Source: Rotaria macrura
Lineage: Eukaryota; Rotifera; Eurotatoria; Philodinida; Philodinidae
DNA: 64,000 nucleotides
Reading direction: 5' to 3'
NCBI GenBank assembly: GCA_900239685.1
Contig: OENT01000607.1
Location: forward strand, 1-64,000
In this document: positions 12,446 through 25,363 of the stretch, piece by piece
Layout: every line of letters starts with the position of its first letter
How positions within the stretch are numbered: the stretch's first letter is position 1
The notes under the pieces: model-generated
What the model was told of the DNA's origin: nothing
The model's database searches: none
Seen by the model: only the letters and a program-made list of their open reading frames with translations
Made by a program: the position numbers and the translations under genes

Positions 12446-13412
12446 CTATAGGTCTTTTCCGTGTGTAGTGTAACCATTTTTTTTCTTGGCATCTGCTTTT
12501 TCTTCAGGCTGTTTTGAATTTTTTTTCCAAATATATTCTTGAAGAAAATAATTGAGGAAAAGAAACAATAATGATGTTGAATGAGCAAGAAAAAGTAAAA
12601 CAAATAAAACAGGAAAATCATAACAAGATTGATCTCCTTTGAATATCATTGCATAGAAGCGAAACATGCACCCAATGGCTGCAGCAACGAATTGACTTAT
12701 CTAAATTCAATTTATAGGAACAAAGAAATCGAGTCTTTTCATCAATAATCATTTATGTTTACCTGTATTACAGTAACAAAATGTTTTATTCGAGCTAGTT
12801 GTCGTCGTTGAATATGCATGGCAGCTAGGCCATAGTATAGATACATGACAACATGAACACATGCATTGACAATCATCGGTATTGAAACTTCACCACCTGG
12901 TGAGTAACGTCTATAATCAGAGAAGTATTCTACTAAGTTTTCTTTTTAATTTTAAATAATACTGACACAGCAAGATACCATAGTGGAAACATTGTTGCAT
13001 GATGATAAACATGAAGAAAACTAATGTGAGAAAACTTTTTATTCAAGATGAAAAACCATGTATCCCAAAATTCAAAAGCTTTCGAAATAAAATACCACCA
13101 GACAGCTTTGGCCATATAAAGATCTTCTTCATCATGCATAACACCTTGACAAAAGATTCGATAAGATTTTAAAGTTAATGTACGTACTGCAAGTAGAACA
13201 ACGTATACATTAACTAAGATAGCTAAGAAATTGTACACGACCATCGGTAAACGGATATCATACGGTTTCGAACGAGCGGACATCCATCGTTTACCATAAT
13301 AAGTGGAAAAAAGATAACCAAGTGTAATTATGATTACTGGCCATGGGGAACCGCAGAGAAACCACGAACTACTGACTGGATCAGGACCTTTTGGTGATAG
13401 CTGTTTGAGCAT
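12446..13412 (-). CDS. Very-long-chain fatty acid elongase (ELOVL type), three exons
   Basis: Exons join(13412-12967, 12910-12763, 12700-12446) give an uninterrupted frame of 282 residues, a normal ELOVL length. The introns are 56 bp (donor GTCAGT, phase 2) and 62 bp (phase 0). Family hallmarks appear in order: KAFEFWDT (KxxExxDT), the histidine box HVYHHATMFPLWY, YSPGGE after the first splice, MYLYYG, and TVIQ across the second splice. The C-terminus is lysine-rich, as in ER-retained elongases. The enzyme condenses malonyl-CoA with acyl-CoA in the ER membrane and has several hydrophobic helices. The start is uncertain: Met at 13412 is the nearest to the conserved SSWFLCGSPWPV segment; an in-frame Met lies at 13463, and an upstream exon is possible because CTCAAACAG at the start could be an acceptor. 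Confidence 0.9.
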
Positions 13413-13719
13413 GATATTGCATATGTGCACTGGTGAATATGTGTGAAGGTGTGAGCATGACAAGGAGAAAGATATGCTTCAATAAACACATGTTTTATAA
13501 AATCAGAGTAGGAAGAAAAAACGTTTTCGTTTATGTCAATGTGTATCATGAAAGATATCCGAATCAAAATCACACTTTTGACGTCCATGTCTTTAATTTT
13601 ATGTTCGATATTTTTTTCCTTCATCAACTGTCTATCTCTTCCTATAAGGTCGCTATAAGAAAAACCTCCATGAAAATGACGGCTGTTTTATTATCTGTTT
13701 CCTATTTTTAACTATTTTA

Positions 13720-16200
13720 ATAATAGGTTGCGAAGTAAATGTATCCAAAATACATTTAAATACAAATATTTCATTGACATCAAATAAGCATGGGATTAAC
13801 AATAAACTTTTTGTTCTTTAATACATTACATTTCATTAGGGAGAAAATAGCACACACAAAAAACGGGTTGCAATACAAACAGCAATTTAAACTCGGAAAA
13901 ATTTTGTAATAATATCAGAGAAAATAAGTAGAACTGCATATAACATTATCTCCTGTTATTTCAAGGTCGTAGGCATATTCAATGAATCCATGCAGTTCAT
14001 TTTGTACTTCGAAATATTCTGAAAAACGAGTCAAACATGAGAAGCACCCTTAATCTATCTTTTAATTTGAATGATATTTGCGCTTTAGATAATACAGAAT
14101 ATTTCAGATAGAAGGTTTCAGTTTCTTCTAAATTTAAATTAAGCTACATGTCTAGTTTGTAGAGAAGTTAACTTATTGAAAAATTCATCTAATCGAACCT
14201 TGCCATGAAATTTTGCCCACGTTTAGAATTCAATTTAAATTAGTTTCTATGAAAGTAGTTCAAATATGTTGAACAGTACTTTTTCAAGATAGCTATATAT
14301 CTTGTTTAACAACAGCCAAAACCCTTAATTACGATTCGATTGAGTAGCCTATGAATAGCATAGGTGTTAGTATCCATTATTATCGAACTTCGTTCCATGA
14401 AGAGACTTCGTTCAAAATTCCGGTATCTTTTTAATGAGAACTACTCTATTGTAAAATATCCAGTATGCATAAACTTTCATATCGAAATAAAAACATGCTA
14501 ATTATTTTCGACTTTAATAGAAGCTTCTAGGAAATAGATAGGTGACACATCAATACTCTTAGTCAAATCTAAAAAAGAAACTTAAGTTTTTGTGTAAGTT
14601 TATATTCAGAAATACTGTGAATTATTGATGGGAAAATAATCCTTGAAATCTGAAGCGAATATTTTGTGAGACTCTGTATTGTGAGTGAGTATTCGCACGA
14701 TATTTATGTTTAAACATAAAAATAAAAATCACTCATACTAAACTTCTTGTCACTCAAAAAAATTTTAAATACCTTTAGTTGGACATGCTGACTGAATATT
14801 CCCTATAGGTTTGATCAATAAGAGCAAGAAATATGAACTAAGTACAAGAATGATAAACGTATTTTAATTTTTTAATTTTCCGAATCATGAGAGCAATTGA
14901 AAATGCAATGGTTATCTATTTTCCAGCCATATTGGAGCTGTAGATTCAACAAGACTGAAGTTTTGAATTTTTTTTATATGACATAAGAAATTATTTCTCA
15001 ATTTCATTAAATGGATCACCACCTATGAGTACCGAAGGAATTATTTGAAATTCATGCTTTCATTTTTGTCGTTATTCTTGATGAGCTGTATAAATAAACA
15101 ATGTATCCTTGTCAGTTGATTTCCAACAAGTCTCCTTGCTTATTGGCGTTATTCTTATTCTTACACATTTCTATTGCAATGTTTGTCACGCTTCTATTCT
15201 GTTCGAAAAAGAAAGCAAAACGTTAAAATTGCATCAAATAGTGTTGGTTTGTGCAGCATTTTTGAAAAAAATATTTCAGGTAAATTTTCAAACTTATATG
15301 ATCCGCTTGAGTCAAGTAAAATGCATGTCTTACGTCTTTAATTTACTTTCATTGATTTATTTGATCATTGTTTTTCAGGGATATTTAATGAATGAAGTAA
15401 TTACTCATTAAATCACATGATACTATTAACAGCAGCTAACAGTATTGAGTCAGTGCTATTGACAATATCATTACACCTACTCAGGACAATGTCGCCCCTT
15501 ATTTTCTTCTCATATTGATGATTTAAAATTTTTAAAATTTTGGACATCGTTGTAAATTTTCTTTTTAATTTATTTTGAATCAAATATCGAATGAAGATAA
15601 TAAATATAATATGAACAAGCATCTTTGCGAATCATACAGCAGCAACTCTCTGGATGTAATGGAATTTCTACAAAGATTCAACTTTGATTACGCAGATACC
15701 AGAAGATAACGTACGCAAATAATCAAGCATCACCGTTTCTCATAAAATAGTGTTTCACTAAAGAGAATGTCAATGAAAGTTTGGTGTACGTATGTCCTTG
15801 TAATATTGACCATGACATTTTATTACGATAAAATTCATATTTTTATCGTGAATCTGAAATCAGAATTTTGTACATTATTTCAGAATAATGCTGATTCTTC
15901 CAAGATATATTTATCTAAATTTAATATAGGAAAGTATTTATATGAGTTATTTAAAGAAAGGAAATTTTTTCATAAATTTCATACCCATCTAAGCTAATAA
16001 AACCATCGGGTAGCTGTATTTTCTATGTTAGGATATTTGAAATTTTTGCTGATTCCTATTTATACGCTTCTACTGAAAGATCTCGATGAAATAATAGAAT
16101 AAGTTTTTTCTAATAGACGGATTGCAATCTGTAGAAATCGTCTTTCATCCTCAAAATGAACTAATATAAGTGATCATGATTTCATAGCACAAATAGGAGT
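13720..16200. other. Gene-free interval
   Basis: AT-rich DNA upstream of the elongase. The frames at 15109-15411 and 15767-15997 are hydrophobic and low complexity without recognisable motifs. No gene or clear repeat seen. Confidence 0.55.
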
Positions 16201-16207
16201 ACGGCAA

Positions 16208-16940
16208 TAGAAATGTGCAGGGTAAGCTTTTCTCTTACCCATTACCTTGATAAAGGAATTTTTCTTTACCCTTTGCCCTACCCTACCCTGCGAAATTTCT
16301 GCAATTCTTTACCCTTACCCTACCCTACCCTGCAAAGTGTTAGATTTGTTTACCCTACCCTACCTTGTAAATTTTACATTATAATATCTTTATGTCTTGT
16401 TATTCGTATTATTCCTTACTCCGCAGAATCACCAGCCATACTTTAAGGTTCATCAAAATTACTCATGTTTCCGCATCTTATGTAGTTTTTGATAATTTTT
16501 TGGACATATTTACAAATAAAAATCGTTGTAACAAATCATGAATTCAAACAAAACAATATAACAAATGAAATACGATCGATTGGTTTCACCGACGTTCAAA
16601 CGTATATCATTACTATATAAGTACTATATACTAATGTGTTTTTGTGATTGAATTACGGTTGGTTTGTTTATTTTACACATGAGAAATAGTTGGGATATGC
16701 CGCTCAAAGTTAGTCACATTCTTAACGACTAAGCTAAGATTACGTTTACTTTATATTTCATGATTATTCTTTCTTCTTCTGACTCAGCTTTAATTTATTG
16801 GATTTTTACTTTCCACATATTGTACTCCACCCCTCCGAATGGATACCCTGCACCCTATCCTACCCTGCTTAGTGTTATCCTGTCCAACCCTGCAGGGTAT
16901 GGTAGGGTAGGACAGGGTACGGTAACCCTACACATCTCTG
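16208..16940. mobile_element. Non-autonomous hAT-like element with 8-bp TSD
   Basis: The ends are imperfect inverted repeats: left TAGAAATGTGCAGGGTA, right (reverse complement) CAGAGATGTGTAGGGTT. They are flanked by TACGGCAA (16200-16207) and TACGGTAA (16941-16948), an 8-bp duplication with one mismatch, as hAT transposases leave. Both subterminal regions are packed with TACCC/GGGTA motifs (about 16225-16370 and 16845-16925), typical of transposase-binding subterminal repeats. There is no coding capacity; frames across the TACCC runs are repeat artefacts. Confidence 0.7.
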
Positions 16941-17117
16941 TACGGTAAATCAAAACCGATGATCTACATTACACCTTTGTTCAACTTTCAATTCATAAGA
17001 AACGTATTACACCAATCGAATCGATGGTTCAGATGGAAAAAGTGATCCGCTTGACACTAAATTCAGACCATCGATATTTTTGCGTACTTATCACAACATT
17101 CATCATATAGTAGCCAA

Positions 17118-18354
17118 CAGAGCTCCGCGGGACGGGGCCAGACAGGACAGTAAAAATGAAAAGATGGCGGAACGAAGCGGGACAGAACTTACTCCTCTCG
17201 GGACGGGACCAGATCATTTAACTTCTCTGTTCCGCCAAGTTCATACAAGCACAATGGGTATTAAGTATTGTGCATTCATTGCAGCTTTGCAACATCTATG
17301 TATTGAGTTACCCATTCAGACGTTAGAGGTCATTCGATTGATTGTCTTCACACAATGATAATATATCACTTGTTTGAATCGATACAGTGATTGTATTGTA
17401 ATTATTGTTTACGCCATTCCGATCCTTTTTTTTATTATTCAGAAATTATATCTTTGTTTTTTTAGACATTAGCAGTTTTTGTTTTACCGAATAAATAAAT
17501 AATGTCTTCTCCTGAAACTTTGTCACTAACTGCCATTTCACGTGTACAAAATATTACTTCCTGTGATTCCAATGTCTTATTGATCAATCCATCGTTTTCA
17601 AATCGGAATTCAGATAAACTTACATGTTGTCACCTGCGAATTATGCTTAAAACAAAGCCCAATGAATATGTGGTTATAGAAAATATGGGTAAACGAATGT
17701 CCGGTTGCTGGAATACGTTTGGGTTTCCTGCGATCGTTAATCACGATGGTCATTCTAAACGAATTGAAGTCTTTGATTCATGTCGAAAATGTTTTACCAC
17801 TTATTCTTACATTTCTAACAGTACTCGACTTCTAAGTAAACATGTTTGTGATAAATCAAAAGCCGACGAACTTTCTTCGATAGAAGGAAGCTTGAGCAAG
17901 TTTTATGCAAGAAAAACATCAGCATTAAAAGCAGTTGAAATTTTGAAAATAAAAGATTTACAAGCTAAATGGATCTGTCAAAATAGTCGTCCTTTTCCAA
18001 TCATCTAAGATGATGGATTACGTCATTTGATTCAAGAATGTATTTCAATAGGTATGTACTTTGTTTTAAAATTACAACACTTTTGTATATTATTTCTGCT
18101 AAGGTGCTCGTCGTGGAAATATTATGGTGAAACAAGTTTGCCATGTAAATATCATCGTGATAGAAAGGTTTTTCATGTAAGCGTTATCTTGTAATTGGTA
18201 AATAGTAAAATAAATGGATTTTATTGAACAAGAAAATAAAAACTAACAAGTATGTTTCAATCGCATAATTAGATAAAAAGTAAGAATTAAGTCTGTATGT
18301 TAGAAAAACGCGGGATGGGACGGGACAACATTTTTGTCGTGCCACGGAGCTCTG
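17118..18354 (+). mobile_element. Internally deleted hAT transposon with BED-finger remnant
   Basis: Terminal inverted repeats CAGAGCTCCGCGGGACGG (left) and CAGAGCTCCGTGGCACGA (right, reverse complement) start with the usual hAT CAG. The flanks GTAGCCAA (17110-17117) and GTACCCAA (18355-18362) form an 8-bp TSD with one mismatch. At 1.24 kb it is far shorter than an autonomous hAT element (2.5-5 kb), and it retains only the N-terminal part of the transposase. Confidence 0.8.
17502..18180 (+). pseudogene. hAT transposase N-terminal fragment (BED zinc finger)
   Basis: The frame from 17502 carries a BED-type finger: W(C)NTFGFP, then DSCRKCFTTYSY with the CxxC pair, then LLSKHVCD supplying the His/Cys ligands. 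It continues into KWICQNSRPFPII, a phrase typical of the region after the BED finger in animal hAT transposases. A TAA at 18006 interrupts the next expected segment DDGLRHLIQECISIG, after which GTATGT..AAG could be an intron. The catalytic RNase H-like and C-terminal dimerisation regions are missing. Dead copy. Confidence 0.7.
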
Positions 18355-19128
18355 GTACCCAATATAATCTAATATTGTAGATACGATGTCAACTAAGTAG
18401 TAGTTTAACGTTGTTGTTGCAGCTATCCACACGCTTGTTCTTAAATCACCAAAACTAGCATAAAAACCATGAATAGGTCATTAGATTTTTAAGTTTTCAC
18501 CATAAGAATCAACTTCTGCGTAATGTATTTATCAATGAATAGTGTTTCAGTCAGTAAGAAGCTGAATATTTTTATCCCAAATCAAATTTCCACTGTCTGA
18601 TGCATTATATTGTCCAAGTCTATTTTCAAAATGTACATGTCTAGTGAGTTTATGTTTCTTTCACCGATTTGTCAAATACTTGACTGATAGAATTTCTGTT
18701 GATATGATAAGTGTACGAAGATAACCATGCGGCACCTTTTCCACTGTTAAAAAGTTTTTAACAAAGTCGAGACTTACATAAAATACCTAAAATATAGTTA
18801 GCATCAGCTAATTCTGATCATATAGATATTATGTATATTCCTTGATACTACATATGGTCTTCACTATACTTTCATCGTCGACTTAAAGGATATTATCAGT
18901 ATTATCTGACTTTTGAAAAATTAATGTAAACCAACACAAAAACATTGATATGGGGATAAAACAGCTTTACTAATGATAGTCGAGAGTTTGGTTAAGTCAA
19001 TTGCCTGATCTAGTTTTTCATGAATCGTACTAATTAGTTACACATGTATTAATCATGCCTGTGGTTTCTATCAAATACACAATCATCATTTGATCATTCA
19101 GTTGTTTTTATTAACAATAGTAATCAAG

Positions 19129-20142
19129 TGGAAAGTAGCGAAATGTCGACGGTAAAATGTCGAAAAGCATAGTGTCGACGAAAAAAAAATCGTCGACAGT
19201 GCAAAATGTTGACGGAAAAATGTCGACAATTTAAAAGAATAACAAAATTGAACTATGATAAAATTATATGTATTTTTGGCTAAGTTAAAATCCAATACGT
19301 ATCAATAAGAATAACGTACGTGAATACGGAACAGAATAGCGAAAGTCATAGTTTTGTTGTGCCAGCACCAGCATATATGGATTGAATTATTTTGATTTCG
19401 TACCAAATAAGAATGACAACCGATAATGATATTCGGACAGTTGGATTATTACCATAGGGACCAGGGCAAGAGCAGCGTCACTAAGAACAGCCGAAGCCAT
19501 TTCATTATCCTAGATTTTTTCGATTGCGATTGTATCTTTTACAATCCGTTCTTTCACATACTCTTTAAAGACACTTACTTCGATACTTTCTGATATCGGC
19601 AAGCGAGATTCATGGTCATTTGACTTCCCGATATACTGATCTTTGTGATCGGTATGCATATAAGCCGCGCACATCTGATCCTTGCAACGCCAATATTTGA
19701 TCTTTAGTCTGGCTTTGTTTAATTGATAGATGAATCCATCACAGATCAAGGTCCGCTTGCGTTTGTTGTTGGACGAAAAACTGAGAAAAGGGCTGGTTGA
19801 TATTGAAGAAATACGTGACGCTGATCACACCAGATGGACAAAATATAATGATGTATCGATTGCATTATAGTATGATGGCGTGCACACGTATGACGCTTAC
19901 TAGAGAAAAGTGAAAATTTTTTCGTCGAGAAAAAAGCCACACACATTAAACTGTATATCCAGGCCGCCATGAACATGCAATATGCACAAAGAGAAGAAAA
20001 TGAGCGACGGCATGGAATTTCATTATTCTGTGTTGTGATATAAATTTCGACAGCTTTTTTAATTGGAATTTTCTTTATCGACTATTCCTATGTCGACATT
20101 TTACCTGTCGACATTTTTCTGTCGATGTTTCGACACCTCACC
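19129..20142 (-). mobile_element. Mutator-like (FLYWCH) element remnant with perfect 8-bp TSD
   Basis: It is flanked by identical TAATCAAG copies (19121-19128 and 20143-20150). Terminal regions contain repeated GTCGAC-bearing motifs in inverted orientation (left AAATGTCGACGGTAAAATG; right GTCGACATTTTACC and variants). It encodes a FLYWCH finger on the minus strand. FLYWCH fingers accompany Phantom/MULE transposases, which make 8-10 bp duplications. At about 1 kb it is a deletion derivative without a DDE domain. Confidence 0.7.
19510..19800 (-). pseudogene. FLYWCH zinc-finger fragment of a MULE transposase
   Basis: The minus-strand frame reads KRKRTLICDGFIYQLNK, then KYWRCKDQMC and a later DHESR, matching the FLYWCH pattern (GxxY, WxC, C, HxH) with the last histidine pair imperfect. 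After a stop at 19510 the same frame continues as DNEMASAVLSDAALALVP, a segment typical of what follows the finger in this transposase class. The rest of the transposase is absent. Confidence 0.65.
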
Positions 20143-20471
20143 TAATCAAGAATTCCACTAAGATTTTATTCAGGTAAGGCATCATTTTCAAGCTTCAAAT
20201 CATTGAATTACTTATCCAAGTATATGTATCCGGTTTTTTAAAATTTTGATATAATTATTAATTGAAGTCTTAAAACATTTGTTTCATATGATATTGATAT
20301 ACGTTGTTACCAATATGATGAATATCGCATAAAACTGCTTCATGAGTGAAGTATAATTTTAAAAAATTCATTGATCTCGTTGAATCGTTTCTAATGGTAA
20401 AGCAGCATATTTGTGAGAAAGAATTACTTATTACTTGTATTTTATTGATTGATATCAACACTAAGATCTTA

Positions 20472-21850
20472 ACCCCCCCCTCCCTAGAATAAAAGGCCAC
20501 CCCATATTAGAAGGCTATCCACAAGAAAAAAATCACAAGACCTAATAGAAGGCCATGGGATCTTCAGACGCTTTTTCAGAAATGCAGTGGATTTCCAGGT
20601 TTTAGCACTAAAAAGCCTGGTTTTTCAGTAGAAAATTTGGTGTTTTCTAGTAAAAAACTACTTTTGTGTACTCAAAAAGTGAATACACTCTAGAATCGGT
20701 CAGTGTTTCCGGGCGTCCGTCCGTTTACACGATAACTCTTTACAAATATATTCGATTGAGCTGAAATTTTGTGCACAGACTTGTCTGATCAATATCTCGG
20801 TCGAGTTCGAAGATGAGAACGATTTGGCAAGAAATAGCTGAGTTATCGAAAAAATTGTCATTATTGACCAAACGATCCCGGACGGAGGGGGGGGGGGGGT
20901 ACAGGGATTTTATCACAAAAAAATGTTTTTCTCAGAATTATCAACAACGTATAAAAATAGACTCGGTCTTTAACATTGATTCCGAATCTGATATTAGTTT
21001 TGAACCAAATCCAGTTTTCTGAAAGAACATCGCCTGAAAAAAGTCTCGAAATAAACAAAAGCTGCATCCCGAATAGGCGTGGCACTTTAACTTTACTTTA
21101 AAAGTTAAAGTTAAAGTAAAAACACTTTAAACTTTAACTTTAATTAAAGTAAATTACTTTAAATTTTAACTTTAATAAAAGTAGTGCAAAAATGAAAAAT
21201 AATTTTTAGCTCTTTATTTGCGATTTGGTGTGGTTTTTACAGTAACTTTAAACTTTAAAAAAGTTAAAGCACTTTAAACTTTAATTAAAGTTTAAAGTAA
21301 CTGTAAAAACCACACCAAATCGCAAATAAAGAGCTAAAAATTATTTTTCATTTTTACACTACTTTTATTAAAGTTAAAGTTTAAAGTGCTTTAACTTTAA
21401 ACTTTAACACTTTTTTAAAGTGTTTTAAAGTTAAAGTGCCACCCCTAATCCCGAAACTAAATGCCTAGACATGTTTCAGATGACCACTAGTTTTCGGGTT
21501 TCCAAAAAAGGTTTACCAGGATACTTCTTCCGTGCACACATTTTAGAGCGACTGATTTGTCTCATTCGCTTTTTGAAGTACACATTACTCTCGGACTTAA
21601 GTCCGAGGTTTTCATATTTATTTATAAAAAAATCAATTTTTTGAAAAAACTGGCATTTTTCCTAGTAAAAAACTGGTTCTCCAATATTTGACTGCTAACA
21701 GTGTCTGTTTTCATTGGAAAATGTTTTTAAAAATCCTTCACTTTCTCGGTAAATCCTAGCAAAACATAGCCGAAAATAGTAGGCCACTGTCGGAGGAGCG
21801 ATGTAAATTTTCATAATAGAAGGCCATGGCCTTTTATTCTGGGGAGGGGT
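20472..21850. mobile_element. TTA-flanked non-autonomous DNA transposon (PIF/Harbinger-like?)
   Basis: The left end ACCCCCCCCTCCCTAGAATA and right end (reverse complement) ACCCCTCCCCAGAATAAAAG form inverted repeats continuing into AAAAGGCCA. Both are bordered by TTA (20469-20471, 21851-21853), a 3-bp target duplication typical of PIF/Harbinger. The interior shows no transposase and hosts a nested MITE at 21074-21447. Superfamily is inferred from TSD length only. Confidence 0.6.
21074..21447. mobile_element. hAT-type MITE with perfect 8-bp TSD, nested
   Basis: A 374-bp element bounded by identical ATCCCGAA copies (21066-21073, 21448-21455). Ends are TAGGCGTGGCACTTTAACTT and its inverse TAGGGGTGGCACTTTAACTT. 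Most of the element is a palindrome built from AACTTTAA/TTAAAGTT blocks around a mirrored core containing TTTGCGATTTGGTGTGG. No coding potential. Confidence 0.85.
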
Positions 21851-22702
21851 TTACTATAAGCAAAAAGCTTCAATATCAGATACCATGTTAAATGGGATGC
21901 AGCAACAATAAAGATTATGTATTGATTTACTTTTAACAACGAATGTTGGCGAGTACAATTGATATTCTTTATGTAAATATATCGAGTAGAGTAATGGAAT
22001 TTTCTGTCATTCATGCAGTTTTACTGAAAAGTATTCAATATCGTGTTTAATACTCACCATCTATGAGTTCAAGGCTGCCATTGTACTCGAGATGAAATTA
22101 AAAGTGGCTGTGAATCTGAGTCTTAGTGTTAAATGCTGAGAGGTAGAAGAACAGTAGTCACATGTACATCTCAACCAAACCACACCAACAAAGTCATCCT
22201 GATTCACATCCCAATCCGGATCAATACTCATACTTACACTTAATTACACTAAATGCACTGCTTGAAATAGGAAGTTTTTTTTGTATGTGCTAACCGTTAT
22301 AATTTGGTGTATATACTTTAGACAGTTTTTGAATATTTGAAGATAATTTATAATATATTATAGATCTTGTTATGTAGTGTCATAGTCAGTTAAGTATCGA
22401 TTTTAGCATCAAGTCATGTAAGTGAATGCTTCAATATTTCCATCTAATTCCATAGGTATCACTGCCATTACTGATGATTGTTCATGCAACATATTCGCAT
22501 CTTTGCTATTGGTAGACACTGTTTGAGTATCCACTGGACAAGCCGTTTCTGATCGTACACATATTGTACCCATGCTTGTATACAGATTTCAATACTAAAG
22601 TATAGTAGATATGTGAACGTTTTTGATAGTGTATCAGAGATCCGAATAGAATGGGACGAGAAATTAATCCCATATAACATAGGACGGCGGCACATAAGAC
22701 GA

Positions 22703-23716
22703 CGAATCGACCATTTGGTATTTTCTCTGACAAACCCTATTAAATTTGATACCAACGAAAAGAACACGCCGAGATAAAAATTTCCGTAAAAAACTTATGA
22801 GATTTTGATTGAATTTTGAAGGCTAAAACTTATCACAAAAAACTCATTTTTCGTTACTTCTTGAATGCTCGACCCCTGAATAGTGGACGCAATTGTATAG
22901 TGAATATTCGAGATAAATTGGTTCTCAAATGATGAACTTGATAGCTCCTGAAAACAAGTTCAATTCTATAGATAAATTTTCAATTTATTATCAAGCTACA
23001 ATACATTAAGATTGAATGTGTTAAGCAGCACTATTAGTATATTTCCTATATTTGTCATCTCCCAGTAACTTTCAACAAAAATTCGAACCTGAAAGTAAGA
23101 GTAACCAAACTTCTTATCTTGCTCATTTGAAAGCCTTTTTCAAAAGCTTCAAAATCATACGTTTTTCAGAGTAAAAAAAATTATGGCCACTAGAAAGATT
23201 CAGAAGCACACTCTTCTCAGGGTAGGATTTCGTACATTTTTCACTGGTATTTAGTCTGTTTTTAGTGCAAAATTAACATTCTAATCCCAAAAAATATAAT
23301 ATTTGAAATGAGCAGGAGAAATCGAGTCGATTTGTATTTGATTCAAATTTTAAGAGACAACTTTTTTTATCGAAATATTTCATCCTGCTCACCCGTGGGG
23401 AATTTTCAAAATTTGAGATCTCTCAAAAATAACAATTTCCCTGTGAGATGAAGTGCTTGAGCTTCTAAAATGCAAATGAAAGTGAAATGGTAAAGAAGTA
23501 AACCATGAAGTGATCAGCTCGAGAGATCTCAAATTTCGAAAATTCCCTGAGGGGGAGTAGAGGGAAATTTTTCAATGAAAAAAAATTGTCTCTGAAAAAT
23601 TTGAAACATATATGCAAATCGATTCAATTTTCCATTCTGAGTTCGAATATTGTATGTTTTTGGGATTATAATGTTTATTTCGCAGTAAAAACAGGCTAAA
23701 TACAAGTAAAAAATGT
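22703..23716 (+). repeat. 1,014-bp interspersed repeat, copy 1
   Basis: It matches 28134-29147 at a constant offset of 5,431 bp with no indel seen, and one clear substitution near 23704 (AATACAAG versus AATAGAAG). It begins CGAATCGACCATTTGG. The right part holds the start of a large inverted repeat whose distal arm is cut at 23716, where copy 2 continues. Upstream similarity may extend to about 22682 (CATAAGAC). No coding frame of note. Confidence 0.85.
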
Positions 23717-25340
23717 TGCCAGTGTGATCATTTAACTAATAAGGGTTTCCAAAGGGGAGAATACCAACGTCTACTTTATGAATGGCACAAAATTTACCTC
23801 AATGTTATCTAGCAGGTCCTTGGAACCCTGAGACGGTAAAATATCAGACAGTTTTCAGTCTATACTCGACTACATTCACTCGAATAATAGTAATGAAAAG
23901 CACAGATTAAGTAAGAAATTAGATGTTAACATCTCCCAAAGATTTTGAAAAACTACTGTAAAAGTTAAACAAGAAAGATGGAAATAAATTGAACTTTATA
24001 GTTCAATAGTACTCTATGAAATACTCATCAATTATCAAGAAAGCAAGTTTCGGAAAGAAAATAAGCATGCACAAAAATATTTCATTCCTCTAATAGAATT
24101 CTCGAGAAATTCCTCGAGAACTGTAGAAGAGAAAAAGCACATTAGAATAATTGATACAATTTGTCTCATAAGAAATAGAAAAATAATCTCCGGAATTCAC
24201 CGAGTAAAAACAGTCCTACAATCAATTAACTATGCAATGTGACGCCCGACAACGACAGAAACAACAGAATAAAGCAAAGAAAATTTAACTTAAGTTTCTG
24301 AATCAAAGTCTCTTTAAAAACATCACAATGAACATTGGCTAAATGAAAAATGAAAAACATGTAGTTTATTTTCTTATTAGCTCTCAAATACACAAAATGC
24401 CCACGAATTATCAGGATAACTGATCGAGAAAACAGAAAAAGAAAAAGAAAACGAAAACGAAAATTGCATCAGTTTTCTGTGTTCTTCTCAGAACAGATGG
24501 AAAAATATGAGTATCGTTGATAGAGAACCGAGACACTAGATTTTGTTTCGCTATTATTTTGATGAAACATGCGACTATTCTCACAGTAACTACTTAGATG
24601 GTGAACGATAAAATTAAAATGCACTAACTTATTCTGGTTTGATCAGAATGTGTTAGAGACTATTCGTGATAGTTAAATGAAGAAAAGAAAAGAGAAGTCT
24701 GTTTTTTCATTTTTTTGCACATGTAAAATTCCCAGCAACTCAGTTAATAGCTATACAAAAACTTAATTAAATTAAAGTAATTTTTGCATTTCTAGGAGAG
24801 TGAGAATGTGAAACAAGAACATAGTTAATAGAGAAGAAGGAAATCGAACCAACTTATTTAGTTCGTCTCAGGCAATGTGCAGCGACAGTAAGTATAATTA
24901 AACGATGTAAAAGAAAATTAAAGTAAACTAACTTTTTACGTTTTTCTCAGAAAACTAAGGAGAATACTTAGATGAAAGAAAAGAAAATTTCTTCTTCTTC
25001 TGTCACACATCTAAAATTTTCTGCAATAACGGGGACAAGTAAAGAGCAGAAAAGGGGTAAACTAAACAACTTCATTATGTTCTTGCGATCAAATGTGCAA
25101 GAAATATCTGAGTAACTAAACTCTGAAAGGAAAGGTATTACAAAGTAGCTTATTCGATTCAGCTCTAAAACTAACTCAAAACTGGCCGAATATCAAAATC
25201 AAAAAGAAGAAAATTAAACTGTTTAATAAAATTTTTTTCTGTTTTTCATATGATCTAGAAGTGTGAGATTGCGTTTGAATAGCATAACGAAGTATGAATA
25301 GTTGCAGGTGTGTGGTTCTGATATTAGTACTCTTATAATA
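23717..25340. other. Gene-free, purine-rich interval
   Basis: A-rich plus strand with many GAAAA/AGAAAA runs, e.g. near 24430-24465. No gene, splice-consistent frame or bounded repeat identified. It may be old transposon DNA. Confidence 0.5.
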
Positions 25341-25363
25341 AACACACATTCACATGGGAGCCC

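Noticed and set aside
12400..12621. Separate minus-strand ORF
   Set aside because: Overlaps the third elongase exon in another frame; the elongase reading has family motifs and matching splice phases.
16225..16370. Interstitial telomere array
   Set aside because: The TACCC words are irregular, interrupted, and inverted at the other end of a TSD-bounded element.
16213..16948. Frames rich in YPT/LPYP peptides
   Set aside because: Produced by the TACCC subterminal repeats of a hAT-like element.
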